Positions 55,512 to 63,872 of a stretch of DNA of 64,000 nucleotides are shown piece after piece (position 1 is the stretch's first letter; each line of letters opens with the position of its first letter). Under the pieces are notes generated by a model. The model searched no databases, was not told the DNA's origin, and worked only from the letters and a program-made list of their open reading frames with translations. The position numbers were made by a program, and so were the translations under genes. Origin of the DNA: Methylotenera sp. G11 (GTDB taxonomy: Bacteria; Pseudomonadota; Gammaproteobacteria; Burkholderiales; Methylophilaceae). Where the stretch lies: positions 1,240,001-1,304,000 of the forward strand of contig NZ_JUHH01000001.1 in assembly GCF_000799735.1 (NCBI RefSeq), in the 5' to 3' direction.

Positions 55512-56144
55512 TTAATGAACACCTTTGTTTTGGTCTGCTTCTATCAACGTGGTCGTGCTGTGCTTCATGAAGTCCTGTAAAGTTGAGTGACCTTCACGAA
55601 CTGTTTCAAACAAGCTTTCAACATGCTCACGCGTATTGCACAGGCCTTTGCCAAGAATCACACCATCTGCATCGAGCAACACGCCATAAGGAACTTTAGA
55701 AATCTGATAACGCATACCGATTTCAGCTGAAACAACATAGCGCTCATTTTGCAGCGGATGGTTACGCAGGAACTCAAGATGTTCAGCGCGTGTACCATCA
55801 CTGATCAGCACTACATCAGTACCTTCTGCAGCAGCTACTGAACGAATAATCGGCAGCAACTTAGCGCAGATAGGGCAGCTTGGACCAGTAAACATCAACA
55901 GGCTTGGACGATTTGGAGCAAGCGCACGACCTACAGTAATCGGCGCACCGTCAAACGTCGTCAGACTAAACACCGGTGAGCGTTCCCCGATTTCAGGACC
56001 GTTGTCGAGCAACATCGCGCCCAGTGGAGCTGATCGCTCATGTAACAGACCGATTTGTCGAATAACGCCAAGCATCAATGCTGCCAGGCTTAAGAATGCG
56101 CACCACAGCAACACATTCGATGCAATAATAAATCCAGTATTCAT
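55512..56144 (-). CDS. mauD: MauD, disulfide-handling protein for MauA
   Basis: A 210-residue protein with an N-terminal membrane anchor (NVLLWCAFLSLAALMLGV) and a periplasmic thioredoxin-like domain. The active site is in FTGPSCPICAKLLP (Cys-Pro-Ile-Cys). It is known to be needed, with MauE, for stable MauA, probably by making or sorting its many disulfides. It lies 41 bases before mauA and 21 bases after mauE. Confidence 0.95.
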   Translation of the reverse strand: MNTGFIIASNVLLWCAFLSLAALMLGVIRQIGLLHERSAPLGAMLLDNGPEIGERSPVFSLTTFDGAPITVGRALAPNRPSLLMFTGPSCPICAKLLPIIRSVAAAEGTDVVLISDGTRAEHLEFLRNHPLQNERYVVSAEIGMRYQISKVPYGVLLDADGVILGKGLCNTREHVESLFETVREGHSTLQDFMKHSTTTLIEADQNKGVH

Positions 56145-56165
56145 TTCTATTCTCCTATATTTAAA

Positions 56166-56714
56166 CTAACTTTTTTTGGCACGTGAGTCGTGTAATCCTA
56201 CGACTAGATCTGCCGCAAGATAAATCATCGCGAACATCGCAGCAGCCGCTGCACCCATCAGTACAGATTCAATTGTCAATGCAGACATATTGATCGATAC
56301 ATTAGCGGTGTAAAGACTCACTGCGGCGAGTGCAAGGGCACGCATTACGTGAAACATGCCGATACGACTCACACTTGTTGGACGACGTACGCAACCACAG
56401 TCAATGTGGGTGCGGCCACGTCCGACATTAATCGCGAGCGCCATTGCAAACATCATGAAAAGGCCTGCCGCTACCCACGCAGCCACCTCGCGCGCTGGCG
56501 GCACCAGCAATGCTATGGCGCTGCCAAGCTCCAACCAGGGTAGAAGCTTCGCGAACGGCGCGACCATAAAGGAAGGAAGCAGCCGGTAGTTGGCAACCAC
56601 ACCCTGAAACTCATCTGCATTGCGGATTTTTGGAATAGCAGCCGCAACCAGAACAAGTGCCAGGAAAAGTGAGGCAAACACCGGGACAATCGGGTCATTA
56701 ATAAGCCAGTTCAT
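56166..56714 (-). CDS. mauE: MauE, membrane protein for MauA maturation
   Basis: A 182-residue membrane protein with about five helices, DoxX-like. It contains the two cysteines in [13 protein letters not shown], which may exchange electrons with MauD. It is required for MauA stability in known methylamine users. It begins seven bases after mauB. Confidence 0.94.
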   Translation of the reverse strand: MNWLINDPIVPVFASLFLALVLVAAAIPKIRNADEFQGVVANYRLLPSFMVAPFAKLLPWLELGSAIALLVPPAREVAAWVAAGLFMMFAMALAINVGRGRTHIDCGCVRRPTSVSRIGMFHVMRALALAAVSLYTANVSINMSALTIESVLMGAAAAAMFAMIYLAADLVVGLHDSRAKKS

Positions 56715-56721
56715 GTTTTAC

Positions 56722-57954
56722 TCACTTATCCATCGTAATGATTATTTGAGGCGCTTTACCAATCTCATCCATTGATGCCAATTGCTTGCCACTAACAGCA
56801 TCAAATGTATACACTGATTTGTCCTCAATTGAAGCTGTGATCAATGTTGGATTTTTGTCTTGGGTCACAGCGATAGAATCAATGTTATGCTTCAAATCGA
56901 TACGACGCAGACGTTTGCCAGTTGTAGCATCAGCAACCACTACAAAGCGGCTAGCCGTTTTATGTGTCCATTTGGCACGCTTATCCGAGAGCAGATAGAT
57001 TTCGTTACGTTCCTTGTGCATAGCAACTGGTTGCCAGCCACCTGGAGCCCACTTTTCCTTCTTCTCTTTATCGCTGAATATCTCGATTGGTTTCAGGAAT
57101 TCAGCCCCTGATTCAGACAATTTAGCCTGGAAGATTTTACCTTCGTAGGTTGGCCAAACTAAACGGCCAGCCGAGTTTGAGTAGTACGGATTGTTGTGCA
57201 GATACTCGTTCTCAGCGTGGAATACTTTGGTATTCTTCTGCTTGGTATTGCCTTGATCATCATAACTTACCTGCAACATTGAACCATCACGACAGTGCAT
57301 GAAGAAATTTTGTTTGGCAGTTGGGAAAATGTGATAGCAATCAGGGATTTCCATCGTTTTCACATACTTTTTCTGTTGCAAATCAACCAAACCAACGCCT
57401 GATGATGGCGAGAATTGCTGAACCAGCATGTGTTTGTCATCAGTACTGAAAGCAGCAAAACGCTCAATCAAACCAGTCAGAAAACGGATTTCAGGAATAT
57501 CAACATCCACAGCTGGCTCAAGGGTTTGAGCATCATGCAACCTCACGTAGTCATCTCGCTTACCATGCGCAATACGATCGTAAGTTGTGTTAGCAATACC
57601 TACATATTTGCCTGTAGAACTTGCCATCACATGCGGCAGCTTGCCACCATCGATAATGCCGTGCAGTTGCAACTTGTTGTCATTGGCACCCATCACAAAA
57701 GTTTGAGAAGTTACGTTGAAGTGACCAGGATCAACGACGTAAAAACGCTTAATGTCACTTGGCGGCGCTTTTGCAACTGACAAATTGTCAATTTTTACGC
57801 TACCAACTGTGGCAAGTTGTTTCGGCACTGTTTTTTGAGCTTCAGCAAACGCAGGTTGCGCTGCTACCAACAAAGCGGCGATTGCCAGCTTGCCTGCAAG
57901 GCGAGTTTTCAACTCGCGCGGCCCGTTTGTTGTTTGATTATTTAAAGTAATCAT
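56722..57954 (-). CDS. mauB: Methylamine dehydrogenase large (alpha) subunit MauB
   Basis: A 410-residue periplasmic beta-propeller subunit that holds two MauA chains in the heterotetramer. ATG at 57954 has GGAG six bases upstream. The signal peptide ends near AQPAFAEA. Propeller blades include FYVVDPGHFNVTSQTFVMGA, FPTAKQNFFMHCRDGSMLQV and EIYLLSDKRAKWTHKTASRF. Length agrees with other MauB proteins. Confidence 0.97.
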   Translation of the reverse strand: MITLNNQTTNGPRELKTRLAGKLAIAALLVAAQPAFAEAQKTVPKQLATVGSVKIDNLSVAKAPPSDIKRFYVVDPGHFNVTSQTFVMGANDNKLQLHGIIDGGKLPHVMASSTGKYVGIANTTYDRIAHGKRDDYVRLHDAQTLEPAVDVDIPEIRFLTGLIERFAAFSTDDKHMLVQQFSPSSGVGLVDLQQKKYVKTMEIPDCYHIFPTAKQNFFMHCRDGSMLQVSYDDQGNTKQKNTKVFHAENEYLHNNPYYSNSAGRLVWPTYEGKIFQAKLSESGAEFLKPIEIFSDKEKKEKWAPGGWQPVAMHKERNEIYLLSDKRAKWTHKTASRFVVVADATTGKRLRRIDLKHNIDSIAVTQDKNPTLITASIEDKSVYTFDAVSGKQLASMDEIGKAPQIIITMDK

Positions 57955-58015
57955 ATTTTCTCCAGACATTATTAATAATTTTATAAATGCACTTCAGAAT
58001 CGAAACCACCCGCCA

Positions 58016-58873
58016 TTACAGAACCAACAGCGTCAAAGCTGCAGCACCGATAGAAAGCAGGAGGAATCCATCCACTTCAACAGCGCGCTCTTGCCAACGG
58101 GCTAACCAGGCTTGTGCAGACTGATTGCTAACTGGCAGGAAATTAATCGCGACTGGTAAGCAGCGACCGATGTTGAAGATGGCAAATATGGTGATGGCAG
58201 TGGTTACGTCGCCGCTGAACAGGGCTGCGCCGGTAACGATGTAAAGCATCGGCGTCTGCACATAAGTAAGATAGTTCATCCCCAATGCAAAACCGTACAA
58301 TAGACCAATCACCCAGGAACGGAAGCGGTAACGTGCATCATGAGGAACCTGTGCACGACGCTGCGGATATGGCATCTTCAAGAAGCCGAACTGATGCAGG
58401 CCATAGCCGATGCCTACTACCGACAGACCCGCTACCATATAATTGAAAGGCAGTTCATCAAACAAGAGCCAGCCCACCACACCCAGCGCACTCCCCAGAA
58501 CCAGCGCACCCAAGGCATAGCCCAGCACATGCGTCAGGAAGGTAGGCGTCCAGCGGACAACCGATCCAAATGAATAGCGTCCGGCCGGCCTCAGCAGACT
58601 CAGGCTGGAATAGCCGCACGGCGACCAGGTTGAAAGAAAACCGCCGACAAGCGCAAGCACTACAAACATTGCTGTTAACGCATCAGCTGTTGCCACCCTT
58701 GAATCAAGCGCAACGCCGCCCGCAACGCCTACAGCAACAGCCAGCGTCATTACCGCAAAGCGTACCGCTCCTGACCGCGGCTCAGCAAAACTGATTGCAT
58801 CAGGCACGCATGCGACGGCCGCACTGCCTTGGGATGACTGGTGATACGCTCCAGACCTTACACCCATTTTCAT
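58016..58873 (-). CDS. mauF: MauF, membrane protein, first gene of the mau operon
   Basis: A 285-residue membrane protein with about seven helices, related to the DsbD/CcdA group (AMFVVLALVGGFLSTWSPCG contains a conserved Cys; VLGYALGALVLGSALG). It is needed for MADH biosynthesis in known systems. ATG at 58873 has AGGAGG seven bases upstream. It is transcribed from the operator-bearing promoter about 57 bases upstream. Confidence 0.94.
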   Translation of the reverse strand: MKMGVRSGAYHQSSQGSAAVACVPDAISFAEPRSGAVRFAVMTLAVAVGVAGGVALDSRVATADALTAMFVVLALVGGFLSTWSPCGYSSLSLLRPAGRYSFGSVVRWTPTFLTHVLGYALGALVLGSALGVVGWLLFDELPFNYMVAGLSVVGIGYGLHQFGFLKMPYPQRRAQVPHDARYRFRSWVIGLLYGFALGMNYLTYVQTPMLYIVTGAALFSGDVTTAITIFAIFNIGRCLPVAINFLPVSNQSAQAWLARWQERAVEVDGFLLLSIGAAALTLLVL

Positions 58874-58929
58874 GATATCCTCCTATGGCCATACAGCCAC
58901 TTGTTGATTGAAATAAATAAAGAGCTGCC

Positions 58930-59014
58930 AATATAGTTACAATTTTGTTACTTCCGTAGCAAAAATCGGCATACCCCCGAACACGGCACCACCGGTGTTG
59001 CCGATTTTTGCTAC
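58930..59014 (-). promoter_or_regulatory. mau operon promoter with inverted operator pair
   Basis: The minus strand carries TGCCGATTTTTGCTAC (58971 down to 58956), then exactly 20 bases, then TATATT (58935 down to 58930) as -10. A perfect 16-base inverted partner lies at 58999-59014 on the plus strand, with ACACGGCACC between them. No good -35 is present, as expected for an activator-dependent promoter. Start near 58923 gives a 50-base leader before mauF. Confidence 0.75.
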
Positions 59015-59070
59015 CGCCCTTCCCACCACCCGGAAAATTAGGGCGCCTCCAGCTTTCACAGGCTGAAAAT

Positions 59071-59245
59071 AAAAAAAGCCGCACCCTTTCGGGTGCGGCT
59101 CAACCTTAGGCGTATTACCGTTGGAGATGCCTAAATCAATTACACTTAAAAAACTGAGGAAGTTCTGCGCTCACTCACTGCCTGTCACTTAAATCGAAAG
59201 TGATCCCGATTACCATGCCAAACAAGAATGTGCGTAAAAGTGAGA
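59071..59245 (-). ncRNA. Candidate small RNA, co-regulated with mau
   Basis: Between the second operator promoter (-10 at 59252-59257) and the strong terminator at 59077-59100 lies about 175 bases with no credible gene (the longest frame is 13 codons without a ribosome binding site). A transcript would start near 59245 and end in the U-run at 59071-59077. Its own terminator would stop it from reaching mauF. It could also be a decayed gene or an old promoter copy. Confidence 0.4.
59077..59100 (-). terminator. Strong intrinsic terminator between the two mau-type promoters
   Basis: AGCCGCACCC pairs with GGGTGCGGCT around TTTC. On the minus strand it is followed by seven T (A-run 59071-59077). 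It points toward mauF but lies upstream of the mauF promoter, so it ends a separate transcript and insulates the operon. Confidence 0.9.
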
Positions 59246-59251
59246 GGGCGA

Positions 59252-59334
59252 ACTATAGCAAGCAAGATATGGCGGCCGTAGCAATAATCGGCATGCATTC
59301 ACGCACGGCACCCGCTTTTGCCGATTACTGCTAA
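59252..59334 (-). promoter_or_regulatory. Second mau-type promoter with inverted operator pair
   Basis: The minus strand carries TGCCGATTATTGCTAC (59293 down to 59278), 20 bases, then TATAGT (59257 down to 59252). An inverted partner TGCCGATTACTGCTAA lies at 59319-59334. The interval contains GCACGGCACCC, sharing CACGGCACC with the first pair. Geometry is the same as at mauF. Confidence 0.65.
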
Positions 59335-59448
59335 CCACCTCAAACCAACAGCTCCGGAAACTCTACATAACGTCATATATCTAAAGTATATATAGGCATT
59401 TATCCGAAAATAACATTATTAATCATATGGTTATTCTCTGGCGGCTGT

Positions 59449-59490
59449 TGCCGATTTTTGCTATTCCCATCAAAAAATTTGGACTATAGT
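59449..59490 (+). promoter_or_regulatory. Operator and promoter of the AraC-type gene
   Basis: TGCCGATTTTTGCTAT at 59449-59464, then exactly 20 bases, then TATAGT at 59485-59490 on the plus strand. It directs transcription toward the regulator gene and suggests autoregulation. Unlike the other two sites here it has no inverted partner. Confidence 0.65.
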
Positions 59491-59616
59491 TAGCACGAAT
59501 AAACTAGCATCTTGTGCGTACAAAAACATCATCACGAGAACAATTCATTACGCAGTGATGTTGATAATTACAAATATGAGGAATAGCTAGACTTTCCTAT
59601 AAGAACATAAATAATA

Positions 59617-59667
59617 ATGCCGGATATCAACTCCACGGAAAGTCAGGCGGAAAGAGAAATATCTTGA
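59617..59667 (+). CDS. 16-codon leader frame overlapping the regulator start
   Basis: ATG at 59617 opens MPDINSTESQAEREIS and its TGA overlaps the TTG start of the AraC-type gene (TTGA). The arrangement would permit translational coupling. There is no strong ribosome binding site before the ATG, so it may equally be unused. Confidence 0.3.
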   Translation: MPDINSTESQAEREIS

Positions 59668-60680
59668 ATTTTCAAATAGAATTTTTAGATGCCGGCCCAT
59701 TAGGAAGCCCTAAGGTACATTTGTCCCGGCGCACCACCACTGATGTTTTGGAACAGGCAGATGCACTCCCATTCTGGTCGCAGGATTACACTCAGTTAAG
59801 CAAGGGCACATTTTCCGGCGCCCTGAATAGCGCAACTTTTCAGGGTGTGCAGATTTTTCACGAAAAAATGAATCGTGCCGTAGATCAGATTGCGTTTGCG
59901 CCGACCGATGCCTATGTCATCGGGTTACCGACAACCATCGATGGCGACGCCACATGGGGATTGATGCCTGTCAAAGCGAACTCCGTGATAACGCTGGACA
60001 AAAATACCGAACTCGTTTTCCGCACCTCCAACCAGTCCGAAATCACAGCAGCCGTTATTTCAGCGCAGCGCCTGGAGGATTATGCATCACAAGTCGAGTG
60101 GGTAGATCTGCGTAAAATCATGTCCAATGTAAGACCCGTGGAAACCTTATCCAGCGATATTACGATGCGGCTCCAGACTTCGCTGACAGACGGCATGCAC
60201 TACATTTCAAAATTCTGCGACAGTGCTGATGCGCAGCAGATCTGGCGCAACCTGGAAAGTGATCTGATGGCAACCTGCGTGCAGGCGCTTCTGCAGGCCA
60301 ACAATAGCCCAAGCCAAAACTATGATCATCGTATTCACCGCTATATTGTAAACCGCGTACGTGACCTGACTTTATCAAACTCAGGCTACCCGCTGTCCAT
60401 TGAAGAACTCTGTGTCAGCCTGCGCATCAGCAGGCGCACCCTGAACCATGCATTTATACGCGTACTCGGCATCACCCCGGTGGCTTACATGCGCAATGTG
60501 CGACTGCATCGCATACGTGCAGAACTGCAATCGGCGCCACATCAGGTAAGATACATTGCCAGTGTGGCTGCCAAATGGGGATTCTGGCACATGAGCCTGT
60601 TCTCCCGCTATTATCGGGAATTGTTTGGGGAAACCCCGATCGAGACTCTATCACGCTCACGCGTCGGGGAGCGACACTGA
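59664..60680 (+). CDS. AraC-family transcriptional regulator of the mau region
   Basis: A 338-residue regulator. The N-terminal 220 residues are an unrecognised sensing domain. The C-terminal AraC/XylS DNA-binding domain (about 235-335) has two helix-turn-helix units: LSIEELCVSLRISRRTLNHA and the segment RYIASVAAKWGFWHMSLFSRYYRELFGETP. It starts at TTG, with no ATG in frame. Divergent from mau, with an operator before both units, it is the best candidate for the methylamine activator. It is unrelated to the LysR-type MauR of Paracoccus. Confidence 0.88.
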   Translation: MNFQIEFLDAGPLGSPKVHLSRRTTTDVLEQADALPFWSQDYTQLSKGTFSGALNSATFQGVQIFHEKMNRAVDQIAFAPTDAYVIGLPTTIDGDATWGLMPVKANSVITLDKNTELVFRTSNQSEITAAVISAQRLEDYASQVEWVDLRKIMSNVRPVETLSSDITMRLQTSLTDGMHYISKFCDSADAQQIWRNLESDLMATCVQALLQANNSPSQNYDHRIHRYIVNRVRDLTLSNSGYPLSIEELCVSLRISRRTLNHAFIRVLGITPVAYMRNVRLHRIRAELQSAPHQVRYIASVAAKWGFWHMSLFSRYYRELFGETPIETLSRSRVGERH

Positions 60681-60750
60681 TCAGGGCACTCACTGCGTTC
60701 AGTGAGAAATCAAGCAACTGCAGCGATAATTTTCATCTACACATCAATGT

Positions 60751-60777
60751 CTTTGCCAGCAGCATAAACTGGCAAAG
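60751..60777 (+). terminator. Hairpin between the AraC-type gene and tatA
   Basis: CTTTGCCAG and CTGGCAAAG are perfect inverted copies around a nine-base loop. No T-run follows directly, so termination is uncertain; it could be an attenuator or protein site. A second hairpin CTCACTG/CAGTGAG lies at about 60689-60706. Confidence 0.45.
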
Positions 60778-60803
60778 TCCTTAAAAAAACAAGAGGTAAA
60801 ATA

Positions 60804-61031
60804 ATGGGTTCATTTAGCATCTGGCACTGGCTGATCGTACTGGTCATCGTAGCACTGGTTTTTGGCACTAAAAAACTGCGCAATATTGGCGGTGACGTCG
60901 GCGGGGCGGTAAAGAGTTTCAAGGAAGCGGTCAACGAAGGGAACGCCGCCCCTGCCATTGAACAAAGCGCTTATAGTCATGCGAATGGGCATACGATAGA
61001 AAACGACATTGGACACAAGGCCGGGCGATAG
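60804..61031 (+). CDS. tatA: TatA, twin-arginine translocase subunit
   Basis: A 75-residue protein with the short N-terminal membrane helix ([20 protein letters not shown]), the [20 protein letters not shown] amphipathic helix and the FGTKKLR hinge typical of TatA. AAGAGGTAAA precedes the ATG. First gene of tatABC. The Tat path exports folded proteins; MauA and probably MauM nearby have Tat-type leaders. Confidence 0.95.
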   Translation: MGSFSIWHWLIVLVIVALVFGTKKLRNIGGDVGGAVKSFKEAVNEGNAAPAIEQSAYSHANGHTIENDIGHKAGR

Positions 61032-61058
61032 GCTCAGCTTTAAGGATAAAACCAAACC

Positions 61059-61469
61059 GTGTTTGATATCGCATTCTCAGAGCTGGTCGTGATCGGCATT
61101 GTAGCCCTGCTTGTCATCGGGCCGGACAAGCTACCCAAGATAGCGCGTACCGCAGGCCACCTGTTTGGCAGGGCGCAACGCTACGTCAACGACGTGAAAT
61201 CCGACATCAACCGCGAATTGCGTTTTGAAGAGTTGCAGAGCCTGCAGGATGAAATACGCCAGAATACGCAGCAACCCGCATCGCCCCAATACAAGGCAGG
61301 CCAGATCATCCGGCATGATATGGAACAAACTGCGCCCAAATACCAGGTAGGCCAGATTATCAGGCATGATCTGGAGCAGAACGATCATGCAGCCGAAGAA
61401 CATCAGCGCCCAACCATGATGGCGGATTACATTGACCCAGCGCCGCTCAAACAGGGCGCAGCCAATTGA
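61059..61469 (+). CDS. tatB: TatB, twin-arginine translocase subunit
   Basis: A 136-residue protein starting at GTG with FDIAFSELVVIGIVALLVIG, PDKLPKIARTAGHLFGRAQ and the long amphipathic helix, as in TatB. The C-terminal part has a near-repeat, YKAGQIIRHDMEQ then YQVGQIIRHDLEQ, which is not usual. AAGGA lies about ten bases before GTG. Its stop overlaps the tatC start (TTGA). Confidence 0.93.
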   Translation: MFDIAFSELVVIGIVALLVIGPDKLPKIARTAGHLFGRAQRYVNDVKSDINRELRFEELQSLQDEIRQNTQQPASPQYKAGQIIRHDMEQTAPKYQVGQIIRHDLEQNDHAAEEHQRPTMMADYIDPAPLKQGAAN

Positions 61470-62230
61470 ACATCGCCGATAACTTTGCCTCGCATCTGAT
61501 CGAGCTGCGGAATCGCCTGTTATATATAGTTGGCGGCTTGCTGCTGATTGTGATTGCACTGTTCCCGTTTGCAAACGATATCTACCATCTGCTTGCCACG
61601 CCACTGCTGGAAAGCCTGCCGGCTGGCGGGCAGATGGTTGCCACTGATGTGACCACCCCTTTCTTTGTGCCAATGAAAGCCGTACTGCTGGCAGCATTCA
61701 TTATTTCCCTACCCCACACCTTGTACCAGATATGGGCTTTTATCGCTCCCGGGCTATATACGCATGAGCGGCGCATCATCTGGCCACTTATTTTCGCAAG
61801 CACCCTACTGTTTTTATGCGGCATGGCCTTTGCCTATTTTCTTGTGTTCCCGGTCATATTCGGTTTCATCACCAGTACCGCGCCGGAAGGCGTGGCGGTA
61901 ATGACCGACATTGGCAATTACCTTGACTTTGCCATGTCGCTGTTCGTCGCATTTGGCCTTGCATTTGAGGTGCCTATCGCAGTGATCCTGCTGGTGGCAA
62001 CAGGAGTGGTAAACGTCGCAGGCTTACGCGAAGCCCGCGCCTACGTCATCGTCGGCGCTTTTGTGCTGGGAGCGATTTTCACGCCGCCGGATATTATCTC
62101 CCAGTTCATGCTGGCTATACCGCTGTGGCTATTATATGAAGCAGGGATTCTGGCAGCGAGCCTGATCCACAGACATCAAGGCGCAAGCGCTTCCGTAGTC
62201 AACAGCCACTTACACACGGCTGATAAATAG
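61466..62230 (+). CDS. tatC: TatC, twin-arginine translocase receptor
   Basis: A 254-residue protein with six membrane helices. It has the signature starts FASHLIELRNRLLYIV, then LYQIWAFIAPGLYTHERR, and ends in FTPPDIISQFMLAIPLWLLY. Conserved Glu in SHLIELRNR binds the twin-arginine signal. It starts at TTG inside the tatB stop codon, so the genes are coupled. A terminator follows. Confidence 0.95.
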   Translation: MNIADNFASHLIELRNRLLYIVGGLLLIVIALFPFANDIYHLLATPLLESLPAGGQMVATDVTTPFFVPMKAVLLAAFIISLPHTLYQIWAFIAPGLYTHERRIIWPLIFASTLLFLCGMAFAYFLVFPVIFGFITSTAPEGVAVMTDIGNYLDFAMSLFVAFGLAFEVPIAVILLVATGVVNVAGLREARAYVIVGAFVLGAIFTPPDIISQFMLAIPLWLLYEAGILAASLIHRHQGASASVVNSHLHTADK

Positions 62231-62278
62231 CGCCATCCTTTGCCCGCATCCTGAATCAGGTGGACCAGGCTACAAACA

Positions 62279-62315
62279 AAAAAGGCTGACTTCGTCGCAA
62301 GCCAGCCTCTTTTTA
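62279..62315. terminator. Bidirectional terminator between tatC and the small periplasmic gene
   Basis: GGCTG-A-CTT pairs with AAG-C-CAGCC with one mismatch. It is flanked by an A-run before and CTTTTT after, so it can stop transcripts from both sides. Confidence 0.75.
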
Positions 62316-62328
62316 CCTCTCAAATCCG

Positions 62329-62673
62329 TTATTTTTTACTATGGCCTTTGGATTTATGTTTGCCTTCATTTGAATGCGTCTTCTCTTGCCTGACGGCTTT
62401 ATCATCGGCGTTGCTGCCGCTGGCTGCAGCCTGTTCATTGCCTACGGTCATATCGTGTTCACCTCTTTCATGCCCCTGGTCAGCATGAGGCTTTTCTTCC
62501 CGGACCGTCTTATTGTCCGCGATGCTACCGCTGGCTGCAGCTTTTTCATTGCCTACAGTAACGTCATGTACACTTTTGGGTGAGGGCTCACTCTTTTCAT
62601 GCTTGCCGGCAGCAAATGTCAGTGTAGCGGAACATGCAAGAACAGCTGCCAATACCACTAAAGATTTTTTCAT
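62329..62673 (-). CDS. Small repetitive periplasmic protein
   Basis: A 114-residue protein with a signal peptide (KKSLVVLAAVLACSATLTFA). The mature part has two near-identical units of about 33 residues: HDVTVGNEKAAASGSIAD and HDMTVGNEQAAASGSNAD, each followed by K-x-VR-x-EK-x-H. The end is rich in Lys, His, Gly and Ser. No family is recognised. Histidine-rich ends can bind metals, which is only a guess here. Confidence 0.75.
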   Translation of the reverse strand: MKKSLVVLAAVLACSATLTFAAGKHEKSEPSPKSVHDVTVGNEKAAASGSIADNKTVREEKPHADQGHERGEHDMTVGNEQAAASGSNADDKAVRQEKTHSNEGKHKSKGHSKK

Positions 62674-62746
62674 TTACATCTCCTTGTAAACAGTTATGAA
62701 AGTATGTAAAAAATCAACGCCAGACAAGCAAAAACAGTTGACCGCT

Positions 62747-63679
62747 TTACATAATGCAGTTCCGGCCTTCTTTCTTCGCCCGGTATAGGCGCATATCAAC
62801 CTCTGCAACAAACTTGATCAATTCGTCATTGCGCGTCGGAATAATCGTGCCCACCCCAAAACTTGCGGTCATCAGCTGGCTGACCTGGGATTTTTCATGG
62901 AAGATCTGTTCCTTGAATATCAGGTTCCGGCATCGCTCAGCGACATTCTTGGCCGCTGTAGCATCCGTTTCCGGCAAGACCAGTACAAACTCTTCCCCGC
63001 CAAACCGTGCGAAAAAGTCCCGGGATCGGGTAGCGGCAGAGCTCAAAGCCTGCGCCACCCGCTTCAGGCAATCATCCCCCTGAATATGGCCATAGTGGTC
63101 GTTATATTGCTTGAAATAATCAATGTCCAGCATGATTAATGAAAGCGGCTGGTGATTGCGCATGGCATTAGCCCATTCCGCTTCCATAATGGTATCGAAC
63201 ATACGGCGGTTGGGAACACCGGTTAAGCCATCCTTGAATGAAAGATCTTCCAGCTCTTTCTGCAGCACGATCAATTTCTCTTCTGTAGTTTTTCGCTCGC
63301 TGATATCAAACATGAACCCGATCAGCGCTTCAACCTCGCCCTGCTCGTTACGAACGACATGCACTACATCACGAATCCACACATAATCGCCATCTTTGCC
63401 AAGCGCACGATAATCTGCTTCATGGTCAGTGCCAGCCTTGGACTGTGCAACGCAAAAATCCACAACCCATGCCCGGTCTTCAGGGTGCATCCTGGAAGCC
63501 CAATCCTCAACAGATACCCAGCTTGAACGCGGCCAGCCGAGCAGGCTCTCAATCTGCGGCCCGATATAGGAAAACTTCAGTGTAGCCCAGTCTATTTTCC
63601 ACGGAATCGCATTCGTTGATTCCAGCAGCGTTTTATAAACGGCACTGTCTGTTTCTATATCATTATCCATGATGGTCAT
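62747..63679 (-). CDS. PAS-GGDEF diguanylate cyclase
   Basis: A 310-residue cytoplasmic signalling protein. A PAS domain with PAC motif (FSYIGPQIESLLGWPRSSWV; YRALGKDGDYVWIRDVVHVV; ALIGFMFDISERK) is followed by a short coiled coil and a GGDEF domain (DGLTGVPNRRMFD; FFARFGGEEFVLVLP). The GGEEF active site is intact, so it should make cyclic di-GMP. The inhibitory RxxD site is not evident. The signal for the PAS domain is unknown. Confidence 0.93.
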   Translation of the reverse strand: MTIMDNDIETDSAVYKTLLESTNAIPWKIDWATLKFSYIGPQIESLLGWPRSSWVSVEDWASRMHPEDRAWVVDFCVAQSKAGTDHEADYRALGKDGDYVWIRDVVHVVRNEQGEVEALIGFMFDISERKTTEEKLIVLQKELEDLSFKDGLTGVPNRRMFDTIMEAEWANAMRNHQPLSLIMLDIDYFKQYNDHYGHIQGDDCLKRVAQALSSAATRSRDFFARFGGEEFVLVLPETDATAAKNVAERCRNLIFKEQIFHEKSQVSQLMTASFGVGTIIPTRNDELIKFVAEVDMRLYRAKKEGRNCIM

Positions 63680-63872
63680 TTCCCGGTCTTAAATTTTTCT
63701 GCGGTGTCTAGTTTAATACTTTGCGCCTGTATCTTCATGTAATTCTTTATATTTATCAAATAGCTAAAGACACCACCCTGAATGATAAACGAATACAAGC
63801 ATGGCAGAATATACCATTTCGTATTTAAAAATCAGGTACAGGAGGCTCCGGCGATTGTCCGAGCCACCGCTC

